Program-made: the position numbers and the translations under genes | Shown here: positions 16,425-24,135 of the stretch, piece after piece | Layout: the number at the start of each line of letters is the position of its first letter | How positions within the stretch are numbered: the first letter of the stretch is position 1 | Notes under the pieces: generated by a model | Seen by the model: only the letters and a program-made list of their open reading frames with translations | The model's database searches: none | What the model was told of the DNA's origin: nothing | From: Rhodocyclaceae bacterium | GTDB lineage: Bacteria > Pseudomonadota > Gammaproteobacteria > Burkholderiales > Rhodocyclaceae | Assembly: GCA_019455325.1 (NCBI GenBank) | Contig: JACFMQ010000004.1 | Coordinates: 62,001-126,000, forward strand | DNA length: 64,000 bases | Reading direction: 5' to 3'

Positions 16425-17444
16425 ATGTACTTCAATGATCTGTCGAACAATCAGTTGCGGGTTTCGGTCGATCTGCGGCAAACCTACGAGGCATACCGGG
16501 AGGCACGCCGCAACGCAGCGAAGTACGCGGGGGGTATGAGCTGGAAGAGGGTCGGCGGGCATGAGTACCTGATCAAGGTGATCAACCGGCGGGGCGGCAG
16601 CAAAAGCCTCGGGCCACGCACGCCGGAAACCGAAGCCTTGCATGCGGAGTTTGTGGCCGGCAAGGCACGCGCCAAGGAGCGGGAAGCGGCGCTGGGCAAG
16701 TCGGTGAAGGAGTTCGCCGGCATGGCCAGGGGCGTTTCCTTGAACCGGGTGCCGTCCATTGTGACGGCCACGCTGCGCAAGCTGGACGATCATGGCTTGC
16801 TGGGCAAGAACCTGATGGTGATCGGCACGCATGCGATGTACGCCTATGAAGCGGTGGCCGGTGTGCGGTTCGATGCGGGCTTGATGGCGACCACGGACAT
16901 CGATTTTCTGTGGGACGCGCGCACCGCCCTGAAGCTGGCATGGCTGGACGAGGCCGTGGCCGAGGCTGGCGTGCTGGCCATCCTGAGAAAGGTCGACCAT
17001 TCTTTCGAGCCGGTCGGGAAAAGCGGATTCCGGGCGGTGAACAAGGCGGGTTTCCACGTCGACCTGGTGAAACAGGCGCCACACCCTCCCTGGAAGACGG
17101 ATGAACCGGATCGTCTTGCGCAGGGCGATCTGACGCCCTCGTGGCTACCCAGAATCAAGTGGTTGCTGGCAAGCGAGAAATTCCGGGCCGTGGTGGTCGG
17201 CCAGGATGGCTTGCCCGCGCCCATCGTGTGCCCGGACCCGCGGGCCTTCGCGGTATACAAGCAGTGGTTGAGCGAGCAGCCTGACCGGGAGCCGGAGAAG
17301 AAGAGGCGCGACCGGCAGCAGGCGGCGGCAACCATTGCCTTGGTCCGCGAAAAATTCCCGCACATGCCGCTGGATGAAAACGCCGAACGGATGTTCCCGG
17401 CATCCGTGCGTATGTTTTCGCAGGAGGGAAAGTTCGAGCTTTGA
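16425..17444 (+). CDS. GSU2403-family nucleotidyltransferase-fold protein
   Basis: 339 residues. An N-terminal region (residues 1-110) precedes a nucleotidyltransferase-like core with MVIGTHAMYAYEAVAGVRF and the acidic pair in TTDIDFLWD, characteristic of the NTP_transf_8 (GSU2403) family. The C-terminus is basic (REPEKKRRDRQQAA). Biochemical role unknown; the fold is shared with AbiEii-type toxins, but that does not establish a toxin here. It lies on the opposite strand between the receptor and fecR, with visibly lower G+C in its leader (16260-16424), suggesting it was inserted into a FecIR-receptor locus. It converges on fecR with 13 nt between stops. Confidence 0.75.
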   Translation: MYFNDLSNNQLRVSVDLRQTYEAYREARRNAAKYAGGMSWKRVGGHEYLIKVINRRGGSKSLGPRTPETEALHAEFVAGKARAKEREAALGKSVKEFAGMARGVSLNRVPSIVTATLRKLDDHGLLGKNLMVIGTHAMYAYEAVAGVRFDAGLMATTDIDFLWDARTALKLAWLDEAVAEAGVLAILRKVDHSFEPVGKSGFRAVNKAGFHVDLVKQAPHPPWKTDEPDRLAQGDLTPSWLPRIKWLLASEKFRAVVVGQDGLPAPIVCPDPRAFAVYKQWLSEQPDREPEKKRRDRQQAAATIALVREKFPHMPLDENAERMFPASVRMFSQEGKFEL

Positions 17445-17457
17445 CGTGGTGCGGCGG

Positions 17458-18417
17458 TCACGCGGCGCCGATCCGCACCCAGTAGCGGCTGCGGTAGACG
17501 ACCCGGATGGGCAGCGTGGCCGACAGGTTCTGCAGCACGCCGGGGATGTCGTCGAGGTGGAAGACGCCGGACAGGGTGAGGCGGGCGACGGCCGGGTCGC
17601 AGCCGAGGTGGCCCTTGTGGTGGCGCGCCAGTTCGTCGACCACGCGGCCGAGCGGCCAGCCGTCGACGACCAGCAGGCCCTTGCTCCAGGCATCGGCGTT
17701 GGCTTCGAGCGCTTCGGCGGGCTGCGCCTCGCCGGCGGCAAAGCGGGCCTGCTGCCCGGCCTGCAGCCGCAGGGTGGCGCCGCCGTCCGCCGGACGGATT
17801 TCGACCGCGTGCTCCAGCACCTGGACGAGGCTGGAACGAAGGTCGTCGCGCACGACGAAGCGGGTGCCCAGGGCGCGGACGCTGCCGTGCCGGGTGCGGA
17901 CGACGAAGGGGCGTCCCTGCGGATCGCTGGCGGTGACGACGAGGATTTCGCCCTGGTGGAGGCGGATCTCGCGGCCGGCGGCGTCGTAGCGCACGTCGAG
18001 CGCGGTGGCGGTGTTGAGCTGCAGGCTGCCGCCGTCGGCCAGCGCGAGCTGCCGGCGCTCGCCGGTGCCGGTGCGGTGGCTGGCGGCGAGGGCCTGGAGT
18101 TCGTCTTTCTGGCGCCAGGCCAGCGCGCCGCTGCCGCCGGCCATCAGCAGCACGGTGAGCTTCTTGAGCATCTGGCGGCGGGCGGTGCGCGCGCTGTGGA
18201 AGGTGTCGCGGCCGACCGGCTCCGGCAGCCGTTCGAAAGTCTGCCGCAGGCGCTGGACGCGCTCCCACGCCAGCCGGTGGACGGGGTCGAGCGCCAGCCA
18301 GCGGGCGTGCTCCTGATGCGCCGGGGCGTCCGGCGCGGCGCCGCGCAGGTCGAGATACCAGGCGGCGGCCCTTTCCAGCGTGGCGGCGTCCGGCCGCCGG
18401 CCGGGCGCCTCAATCAT
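17458..18417 (-). CDS. fecR: FecR-type anti-sigma factor/regulator
   Basis: 319 residues. N-terminal cytoplasmic DUF4880 region (ERAAAWYLDLRGAAP, WLALDPVHRLAWERV), one hydrophobic segment at about 83-103 (LKKLTVLLMAGGSGALAW), then the periplasmic FecR domain (DGGSLQLNTATALDVRY, GRPFVVRTRHGSVRALGTRFVV) and a C-terminal DUF4974/STN-like domain. It relays the state of the TonB receptor across the inner membrane to the sigma factor. It overlaps the sigma gene by 8 nt. Confidence 0.92.
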   Translation of the reverse strand: MIEAPGRRPDAATLERAAAWYLDLRGAAPDAPAHQEHARWLALDPVHRLAWERVQRLRQTFERLPEPVGRDTFHSARTARRQMLKKLTVLLMAGGSGALAWRQKDELQALAASHRTGTGERRQLALADGGSLQLNTATALDVRYDAAGREIRLHQGEILVVTASDPQGRPFVVRTRHGSVRALGTRFVVRDDLRSSLVQVLEHAVEIRPADGGATLRLQAGQQARFAAGEAQPAEALEANADAWSKGLLVVDGWPLGRVVDELARHHKGHLGCDPAVARLTLSGVFHLDDIPGVLQNLSATLPIRVVYRSRYWVRIGAA

Positions 18418-18919
18418 CGATCAGGGCCAGGCACTGGGCCATGGCGCGGATGAAATGCTTGCGCACGGTGTTAGTCGACAGCCCCATCTGCCGGCCGACC
18501 TCGGCCAGGCTGAGGCCGTCGAGCTGGACGCGCAGGAAGACGTCGCGCGCGCGTCCGCCGAGCCGGTCGAGCAGGCGGTCGATTTCGAGCAGGGTCTCGA
18601 CGACCAGCTGGCGGGCCTCCGGGGACGGCTCCAGCGCGTCCGCCCGCACGGCCAGCGCGTCGGCATAGGCCTGTTCGATGCTGCGCCGGCGGAACAGGTC
18701 CACCATCAGGTTGCGCGCGATGCTGCTCAGATAGGCCTTGGGTTCGCGCAGCTCCGCGGCCCGGCGCTGCACCAGCACGCGGATGAAGACATCCTGGGCC
18801 AGGTCGCAGGCCTGGTCCGCGCACTGGAGGCGGCGCCGTATCCAGGCCCGCAGCCAGCCGTGGTGGGTGCTGTAGATCTGCTCGAACTGGGCGTCGAACT
18901 CGGCGGTGCGGGTTTCCAT
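18410..18919 (-). CDS. fecI: FecI-like ECF sigma factor
   Basis: 169 residues. Region 2 is YSTHHGWLRAWIRRRLQCADQACDLAQDVFIRVL with EPKAYLSSIARNLMVDLFRRR, and region 4 is RARDVFLRVQLDGLSLAEVGRQMGLSTNTVRKHFIRAMAQC. These match the iron-starvation sigma subgroup. Start ATG at 18919 (METRTAEFDAQFEQIY) chosen over a longer frame that runs through the promoter. It should direct transcription of the receptor at 13792-16188. Confidence 0.92.
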   Translation of the reverse strand: METRTAEFDAQFEQIYSTHHGWLRAWIRRRLQCADQACDLAQDVFIRVLVQRRAAELREPKAYLSSIARNLMVDLFRRRSIEQAYADALAVRADALEPSPEARQLVVETLLEIDRLLDRLGGRARDVFLRVQLDGLSLAEVGRQMGLSTNTVRKHFIRAMAQCLALIDD

Positions 18920-18949
18920 CGGCGGGCTGTGGCAGGAAGGGCTCGACGG

Positions 18950-18972
18950 ATTATAAACGAGAACTATTCTTG
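18950..18972 (-). promoter_or_regulatory. fecI: fecI promoter with Fur-like box
   Basis: On the minus strand a consensus -10 TATAAT (18955-18950) is overlapped just upstream by CAAGAATAGTTCTCG (18972-18958), an imperfect 7-1-7 inverted repeat like Fur operators (TGAGAAT-N-ATTCTCA). Predicts iron repression of fecIR. Confidence 0.6.
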
Positions 18973-19157
18973 AAAACGAGGGTGCCCGGATTCCCCCGCG
19001 AAACCGCCATTCCCGCTGCATTGTGCAACGTTACGATTCGCCGCTGGACGGTTACAAATCGGCGTAGAATCCGCGCCGATTCCCGGCGTATACTCCTTCG
19101 CGCCGTACCATCAAGAAGATCAAGCGCACAGCCCCCAACCCCGAATTCATCGCCCCG

Positions 19158-21422
19158 ATGACACAGCCGACGCCGGCCGGCCCCGCGCCCGCCCCGCAGT
19201 TGACCGCCCGCCTCGCCGCCGGCGAAAGCCTTCTCGCCTTCCTCGAAACCGACCTCGACGCCCGCCTGCGCTTTGCGCCCGGCATCGTCGCCGTCACCGA
19301 CCGCCGCCTGCTGGCGCGGGAGAACGACGACGAGTGGCGGGAATGGCCGCTCGCCGCCGGCCTCTCGCTGACGCACCACGACCACGCCGGCGTCGGCACG
19401 CTGGAGCTGTGCGACGGCAGCGGCCGGCTCGCCGTCTGGCGCTTCACGCTGTCGCAGAACCTCGCCGCGCTGCGCGTCGTCACGCAGTTCGAGCAGCAGT
19501 TGCACACCCTGCGCACCGGCCAGCCGCCGGCCGTCGAGGACGAGGCGGTGTGCCCGCGCTGCCGGGCGCCGCTGCCGCCGGACGAGGACGAGTGCCCGAT
19601 CTGCGTGCGCGAGCTGCAGACGCCGCCCTCGACCTGGGTGCTCTTTCGCCTGTGGCGCTTTGCCCACCCCTACCGCTGGCGGCTGCTGTTCGGCTTCGTG
19701 CTGACGCTGGCTTCGACCGCCGCCTCGCTGGTCGCGCCGTACATGTCCATGCCGCTGATGGACAAGGTGCTGATCCCGTACCAGAACGGCACGCCGATCG
19801 ACCGCGACCTGGTCATGCTCTACCTCGGCGGCCTGCTCGCGGCGGCGCTGGTGGCCTGGGGGCTGGGCTGGGCGCGCACCTACATCCTGGCGCTGGTCTC
19901 CGAGCGCATGGGCGCGGACCTGCGCACGACCACCTACGAGCACCTGCTGAAACTCTCGCAGGAATACTTCGGCGGCAAACGCACCGGCGACCTGATGGCG
20001 CGCATCGGCTCGGAAACCGACCGCATCAACATCTTCCTGTCGCTGCACCTGCTCGACTTCGCCACCGACGTGCTGATGATCACCATGACGGCGGCCATCC
20101 TCGTTTCGATCAACCCCTGGCTGGCGCTGGTGACGCTGCTGCCGCTGCCGCTCATCGCCTGGATGATTCACGTCGTGCGCGACCGGCTGCGCACCGGCTT
20201 CGAGAAGGTCGACCGCATCTGGGCGGAAGTGACCAACGTGCTCGCCGACACCATTCCCGGCATCCGCGTCGTCAAAGCCTTCGCGCAGGAGAAGCGCGAG
20301 GTCGAACGCTTCCGCGCCGCCAACCGGCACAACCTGCAGGTGAACGACCGGGTGAACCGCGTCTGGTCGCTGTTCACGCCGACGGTGACGCTGCTCACCG
20401 AGGTCGGCCTGCTGGTGGTCTGGGCCTTCGGCATCTGGCAGGTGTCCAAGGACGAGATCACGGTCGGCGTGCTCACCGCCTTCCTCGCCTACATCAGCCG
20501 CTTCTACACGCGGCTGGATTCGATGAGCCGCATCGTCTCGGTAACGCAGAAGGCGGCGGCCGGCGCCAAGCGCATCTTCGACATCCTCGACCACGTTTCC
20601 TCGGTGCCCGAGCCGCAGAACCCGGTGCACCTGCCGGCGGTCAAGGGCCGCATCGAGCTGCGGCAGATCGGCTTCCGCCACGGCACGCGCGCCGTCACCC
20701 GCGACGTCAGCCTGGTCATCGAGCCGGGCGAGATGATCGGCCTGGTCGGCCACTCCGGCTCGGGCAAGTCGACGCTGGTGAACCTGATCTGCCGCTTCTA
20801 CGACGTGGCCGAGGGCGCGATCCTGCTCGACGGCGTGGACATCCGCGCGCTACCGGTCGCCGAGTACCGCAGGAACATCGGCCTGGTGCTGCAGGAGCCC
20901 TTCCTCTTCTTCGGCACGATCGCCGAGAACATCGCCTACGGCAAGCCGGAGGCGACGCGCGCCGAGATCGTCGCCGCCGCGCGCGCGGCCAACGCGCACG
21001 AGTTCATCCTGCGCCTACCGCACGGCTACGATTCGCTCGTCGGCGAGCGCGGCCAGGCGCTCTCCGGCGGCGAGCGGCAGCGCATCTCGATCGCCCGCGC
21101 GCTCCTGATCGACCCGCGCATCCTGATCCTCGACGAAGCCACCTCGTCGGTCGACACGACGACCGAGAAGGAAATCCAGAAGGCGCTCGACAACCTGGTG
21201 CACGGCCGCACGACGATCGCCATCGCGCACCGCCTGTCCACGCTGCGCCAGGCCAACCGCCTGGTGGTGCTCGACCGCGGCCGCATCGTCGAGGTCGGCA
21301 GCCACGACCAGTTGATGGCGCTCGAAGGCCACTACCACAGGCTCTATATGGCGCAGGCCAGGAACGTCGACGCCGAGGACGAGCTGTCGCTGCTCGCCGC
21401 GCCGACGAAGGAGCACGCATGA
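19158..21422 (+). CDS. Cyanophycin metabolism-associated ABC transporter (exporter type)
   Basis: 754 residues in one polypeptide: an N-terminal soluble domain (1-150) ending in a zinc-ribbon-like pair of CxxC motifs (CPRCRAPL ... CPIC), six membrane helices of the ABC exporter type (about 170-450), and an ATPase with Walker A GHSGSGKST, signature LSGGERQR, Walker B ILILDEATSS and the H-loop IAHRLST. It heads the cyanophycin operon and overlaps the DUF1854 gene by 4 nt. The family is named for this conserved neighbourhood; the transported molecule is not established. Confidence 0.9.
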   Translation: MTQPTPAGPAPAPQLTARLAAGESLLAFLETDLDARLRFAPGIVAVTDRRLLARENDDEWREWPLAAGLSLTHHDHAGVGTLELCDGSGRLAVWRFTLSQNLAALRVVTQFEQQLHTLRTGQPPAVEDEAVCPRCRAPLPPDEDECPICVRELQTPPSTWVLFRLWRFAHPYRWRLLFGFVLTLASTAASLVAPYMSMPLMDKVLIPYQNGTPIDRDLVMLYLGGLLAAALVAWGLGWARTYILALVSERMGADLRTTTYEHLLKLSQEYFGGKRTGDLMARIGSETDRINIFLSLHLLDFATDVLMITMTAAILVSINPWLALVTLLPLPLIAWMIHVVRDRLRTGFEKVDRIWAEVTNVLADTIPGIRVVKAFAQEKREVERFRAANRHNLQVNDRVNRVWSLFTPTVTLLTEVGLLVVWAFGIWQVSKDEITVGVLTAFLAYISRFYTRLDSMSRIVSVTQKAAAGAKRIFDILDHVSSVPEPQNPVHLPAVKGRIELRQIGFRHGTRAVTRDVSLVIEPGEMIGLVGHSGSGKSTLVNLICRFYDVAEGAILLDGVDIRALPVAEYRRNIGLVLQEPFLFFGTIAENIAYGKPEATRAEIVAAARAANAHEFILRLPHGYDSLVGERGQALSGGERQRISIARALLIDPRILILDEATSSVDTTTEKEIQKALDNLVHGRTTIAIAHRLSTLRQANRLVVLDRGRIVEVGSHDQLMALEGHYHRLYMAQARNVDAEDELSLLAAPTKEHA

Positions 21423-21889
21423 ACACGGCTACCTTTTCGCTGACCCGCAATCCCTTCGGCCGCCTCGTGTTCACCGGCGCCGACGGCGAAGTCCACGAGG
21501 CCGTGGCGCCGGTGCGCGCCTTCCCGATCGGCGCACCCGACGAGGACATCGCGCTGGTCAGCGCCGAGGGCCGCGAGCTGGTCTGGGTCAGCCGCCTCGA
21601 CGAGCTGCCGCCGGCCGTCGCCGCGCTCATCCGCGAGGAGCTGGAAAGCCGCGAGTTCGTACCCGAGATCCGGCGCATCCGCAGCGTTTCCAGCTTCGCC
21701 TGCCCGAGCACCTGGGACGTCGACACCGACCGCGGCGACGCGAAGCTGGTGCTAAAAGGCGAGGAGGACATCCGCCGGCTCGGCCGCGACCGGCTGCTGA
21801 TCGCCGACACACACGGCATCCAGTACCTGGTGCGCGACCTGACGGCGCTCGACCGCATCAGCCGCAAGATCCTCGACCGCTTCCTGTAG
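21419..21889 (+). CDS. Cyanophycin-associated DUF1854 protein
   Basis: 156 residues, no signal peptide or membrane helix. DUF1854 features include the start FSLTRNPFGRLVFTGADGEVHE, VRAFPIGAPDEDIALVS and the C-terminal DRLLIADTHGIQYLVRDLTALDRISRKILDRFL. The gene overlaps the transporter stop (ATGA) and lies 25 nt before the first synthetase. Proteins of this family occur with the transporter and CphA; a regulatory or transporter-partner role is inference. Confidence 0.88.
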   Translation: MNTATFSLTRNPFGRLVFTGADGEVHEAVAPVRAFPIGAPDEDIALVSAEGRELVWVSRLDELPPAVAALIREELESREFVPEIRRIRSVSSFACPSTWDVDTDRGDAKLVLKGEEDIRRLGRDRLLIADTHGIQYLVRDLTALDRISRKILDRFL

Positions 21890-21914
21890 GCCCCATCCGA
21901 CGAGATTCCGCCCC

Positions 21915-24092
21915 ATGAGCAAGAAAGACATCCTCTTCCGCAAGATCGTGCCGCTGCGCGGCCCCAACGTGTGGACCTACCGTCCGGTGCTGGAGGCGTG
22001 GGTGGACATCGGCGAACTGGAAAACTTCCCCTCGAACAAGATTCCCGGCTACCCGGAGCGGCTGAAGGCGATGCTGCCTTCGCTCGTCGAGCACCGCTGC
22101 TCGTACGAGGAGCGCGGCGGCTTCCTGCGGCGGCTCGACGAAGGCACCTGGCCGGCGCACATCCTCGAACACGTGACGCTCGAACTGCAGAACCTCGCCG
22201 GCCTGCCCGGCGGCTTCGGCCGCGCGCGCGAAACCTCGGAGCGCGGCGTCTACAAGGTGGCCATCCGCGCCTGGCAGGAGGACGTCACGCGCACCGCGCT
22301 CTCCGAAGCGCGCGAGCTGATCATGGCCGCGATGGAAGATCGCCCGTTCGACGTGGACGCCGCCGTCGAGAAGCTCACCGACATGGTCGACTCACTGTGT
22401 CTCGGCCCGTCGACGGCGAGCATCGTCGATGCGGCGGACGACCGCGACATCCCGGCGATCCGCCTGCTCGACGACGGCAACCTGGTGCAGCTCGGCTACG
22501 GCGCCGCCATGCGCCGCATCTGGACGGCCGAGAGCGACCGCACCAGCGCCATCGCCGAGGGCATCTCGCGCGACAAGGACCTGACCAAGTCGCTGCTGCA
22601 GTCCTGCGGCGTGCCGGTGCCGGAGGGACGCGAGGTCGACAGCCCGGAAGACGCCTGGGAAGCGGCGCAGGACATCGGCCTGCCGGTGGTGGTGAAGCCG
22701 GTCGACGGCAACCACGGCCGCGGCGTGTTCATCGACCTGAAGACGCGCGAGGAGGTTGAGAAAGCCTATTCGGTGGCCGTAGACGAAGGCAGCGGCGTGC
22801 TCGTCGAGCGCTCGATCCCCGGCACCGAGCACCGCCTGCTGGTGATCGGCGGCAAGCTCGTCGCCGCCAACCGCGGCGACATGATCAAGGTGACCGGCGA
22901 CGGTAAATCGACGGTGCGCGAGCTGATCACGACGCAGATCAACTGCGACCCGCGCCGCGGCCCGACCGAGAACCATCCGCTCTCGGTGATCCGCATCGAC
23001 ACCGCCGCGCGCATCGAGCTGGAGCGCCAGGGCCTGACCGGCGACTCGGTGCCGGAAGCCGGCCGCGAGGTGCTGATCCAGCGCAACGCCAACCACGAAT
23101 TCGACTGCACCGACGAGGTGCACCCGGACACCGCCTACCTCGCCTCGCTGGCCGCGCGCGTGGTCGGCCTGGACATCGCCGGCATCGACCTCGTCGCCGA
23201 GGACATCTCGCGGCCGCTCGCCGCGCAGGGCGGCGCCGTCGTCGAGGTGAACGCCGGCCCGAGCCTCCTGATGCACCTCAAGCCCGGCGTCGGCAAGCCG
23301 CGGCCGGTGGGCAAGGCGATCGTCGAGCACCTCTTTCCGAAGAACGCCAGCGGCCGCATCCCGGTCGTCGGCATCACCGGCTCGCGCGGCAAGACCGGCG
23401 TCGCCCGCATCCTGCGCCATCTGCTGCAGATCACCGGCGAGCACGTCGGCGCGGCGACCAGCGACGGCCTCTTCCTCGGCCGCCGCCACGTCGAGAAGCA
23501 GGACTGCGCGCACTGGCCGGCGGCCCGCCGCGTGCTGATGTCGCGCGCCGTCGAGGTGGCGGTGTTCGAGAACGGCCCGGCCGCCATCCTCGGCGAAGGG
23601 CTGGCCTACGACCGCTGCCAGGTCGGCATCGTCACCAACCTGATCGACCACGCGCACCTCGCCGCCGACTTCGACGTGCACAGCCTCGACCAGTTGTGGA
23701 AGGCGCTGCGCACGCAGGTGGACGTCGTCCTCGACGCCGGCGCCTCGGTGCTCAACGCCGCCGACAAGCGCGTCGTCGAGATGGCCGAGCTGTCCGACGG
23801 CGAGGTGATCTTCTACGCGATCGACCCCGACACGCCGGCGCTCGTCGAGCACCGGAAAAAGGACGGCCGCAGCGTCTACGTGCGCGACGGCTATCTGACG
23901 CTGGCCGTGGGCGAGGACGAGGAGCCGCTGATCGAGACCATCGCCTTCATCGGCACGCCGGCCGGCTGCCCGGCGCACGCGGTCGAGAACCTGCTCGCCG
24001 CGGTCGCCGCGGCCTGGGCGCTCGACCTGTCGGCCGACCTGCTGCGCACCGGCATCAGCACCTACGAGATCGACGAGACGCCGGCCGGCTGA
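21915..24092 (+). CDS. Truncated cyanophycin synthetase homologue (CphA'/CphA2 type)
   Basis: 725 residues. N-terminal domain (1-160), ATP-grasp domain (about 210-470; LGPSTASIVDAADDRDIP, VVVKPVDGNHGRGVFIDL, VVEVNAGPSLLMHLKPG) and a Mur-ligase-like domain whose P-loop reads GSRGKTG near residue 488. Compared with the 857-residue synthetase next door it lacks the C-terminal Mur lobe. In the ATP-grasp domain the STGGTATD loop of that synthetase is replaced by HEFDCTDE near residue 395. It may lengthen polymer from dipeptides (CphA2-like) or support CphA, but this cannot be decided from sequence. Confidence 0.85.
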   Translation: MSKKDILFRKIVPLRGPNVWTYRPVLEAWVDIGELENFPSNKIPGYPERLKAMLPSLVEHRCSYEERGGFLRRLDEGTWPAHILEHVTLELQNLAGLPGGFGRARETSERGVYKVAIRAWQEDVTRTALSEARELIMAAMEDRPFDVDAAVEKLTDMVDSLCLGPSTASIVDAADDRDIPAIRLLDDGNLVQLGYGAAMRRIWTAESDRTSAIAEGISRDKDLTKSLLQSCGVPVPEGREVDSPEDAWEAAQDIGLPVVVKPVDGNHGRGVFIDLKTREEVEKAYSVAVDEGSGVLVERSIPGTEHRLLVIGGKLVAANRGDMIKVTGDGKSTVRELITTQINCDPRRGPTENHPLSVIRIDTAARIELERQGLTGDSVPEAGREVLIQRNANHEFDCTDEVHPDTAYLASLAARVVGLDIAGIDLVAEDISRPLAAQGGAVVEVNAGPSLLMHLKPGVGKPRPVGKAIVEHLFPKNASGRIPVVGITGSRGKTGVARILRHLLQITGEHVGAATSDGLFLGRRHVEKQDCAHWPAARRVLMSRAVEVAVFENGPAAILGEGLAYDRCQVGIVTNLIDHAHLAADFDVHSLDQLWKALRTQVDVVLDAGASVLNAADKRVVEMAELSDGEVIFYAIDPDTPALVEHRKKDGRSVYVRDGYLTLAVGEDEEPLIETIAFIGTPAGCPAHAVENLLAAVAAAWALDLSADLLRTGISTYEIDETPAG

Positions 24093-24135
24093 GCCGCCGC
24101 CCCGGCCCCGAGAACACATCAGGACGAGACACCCC

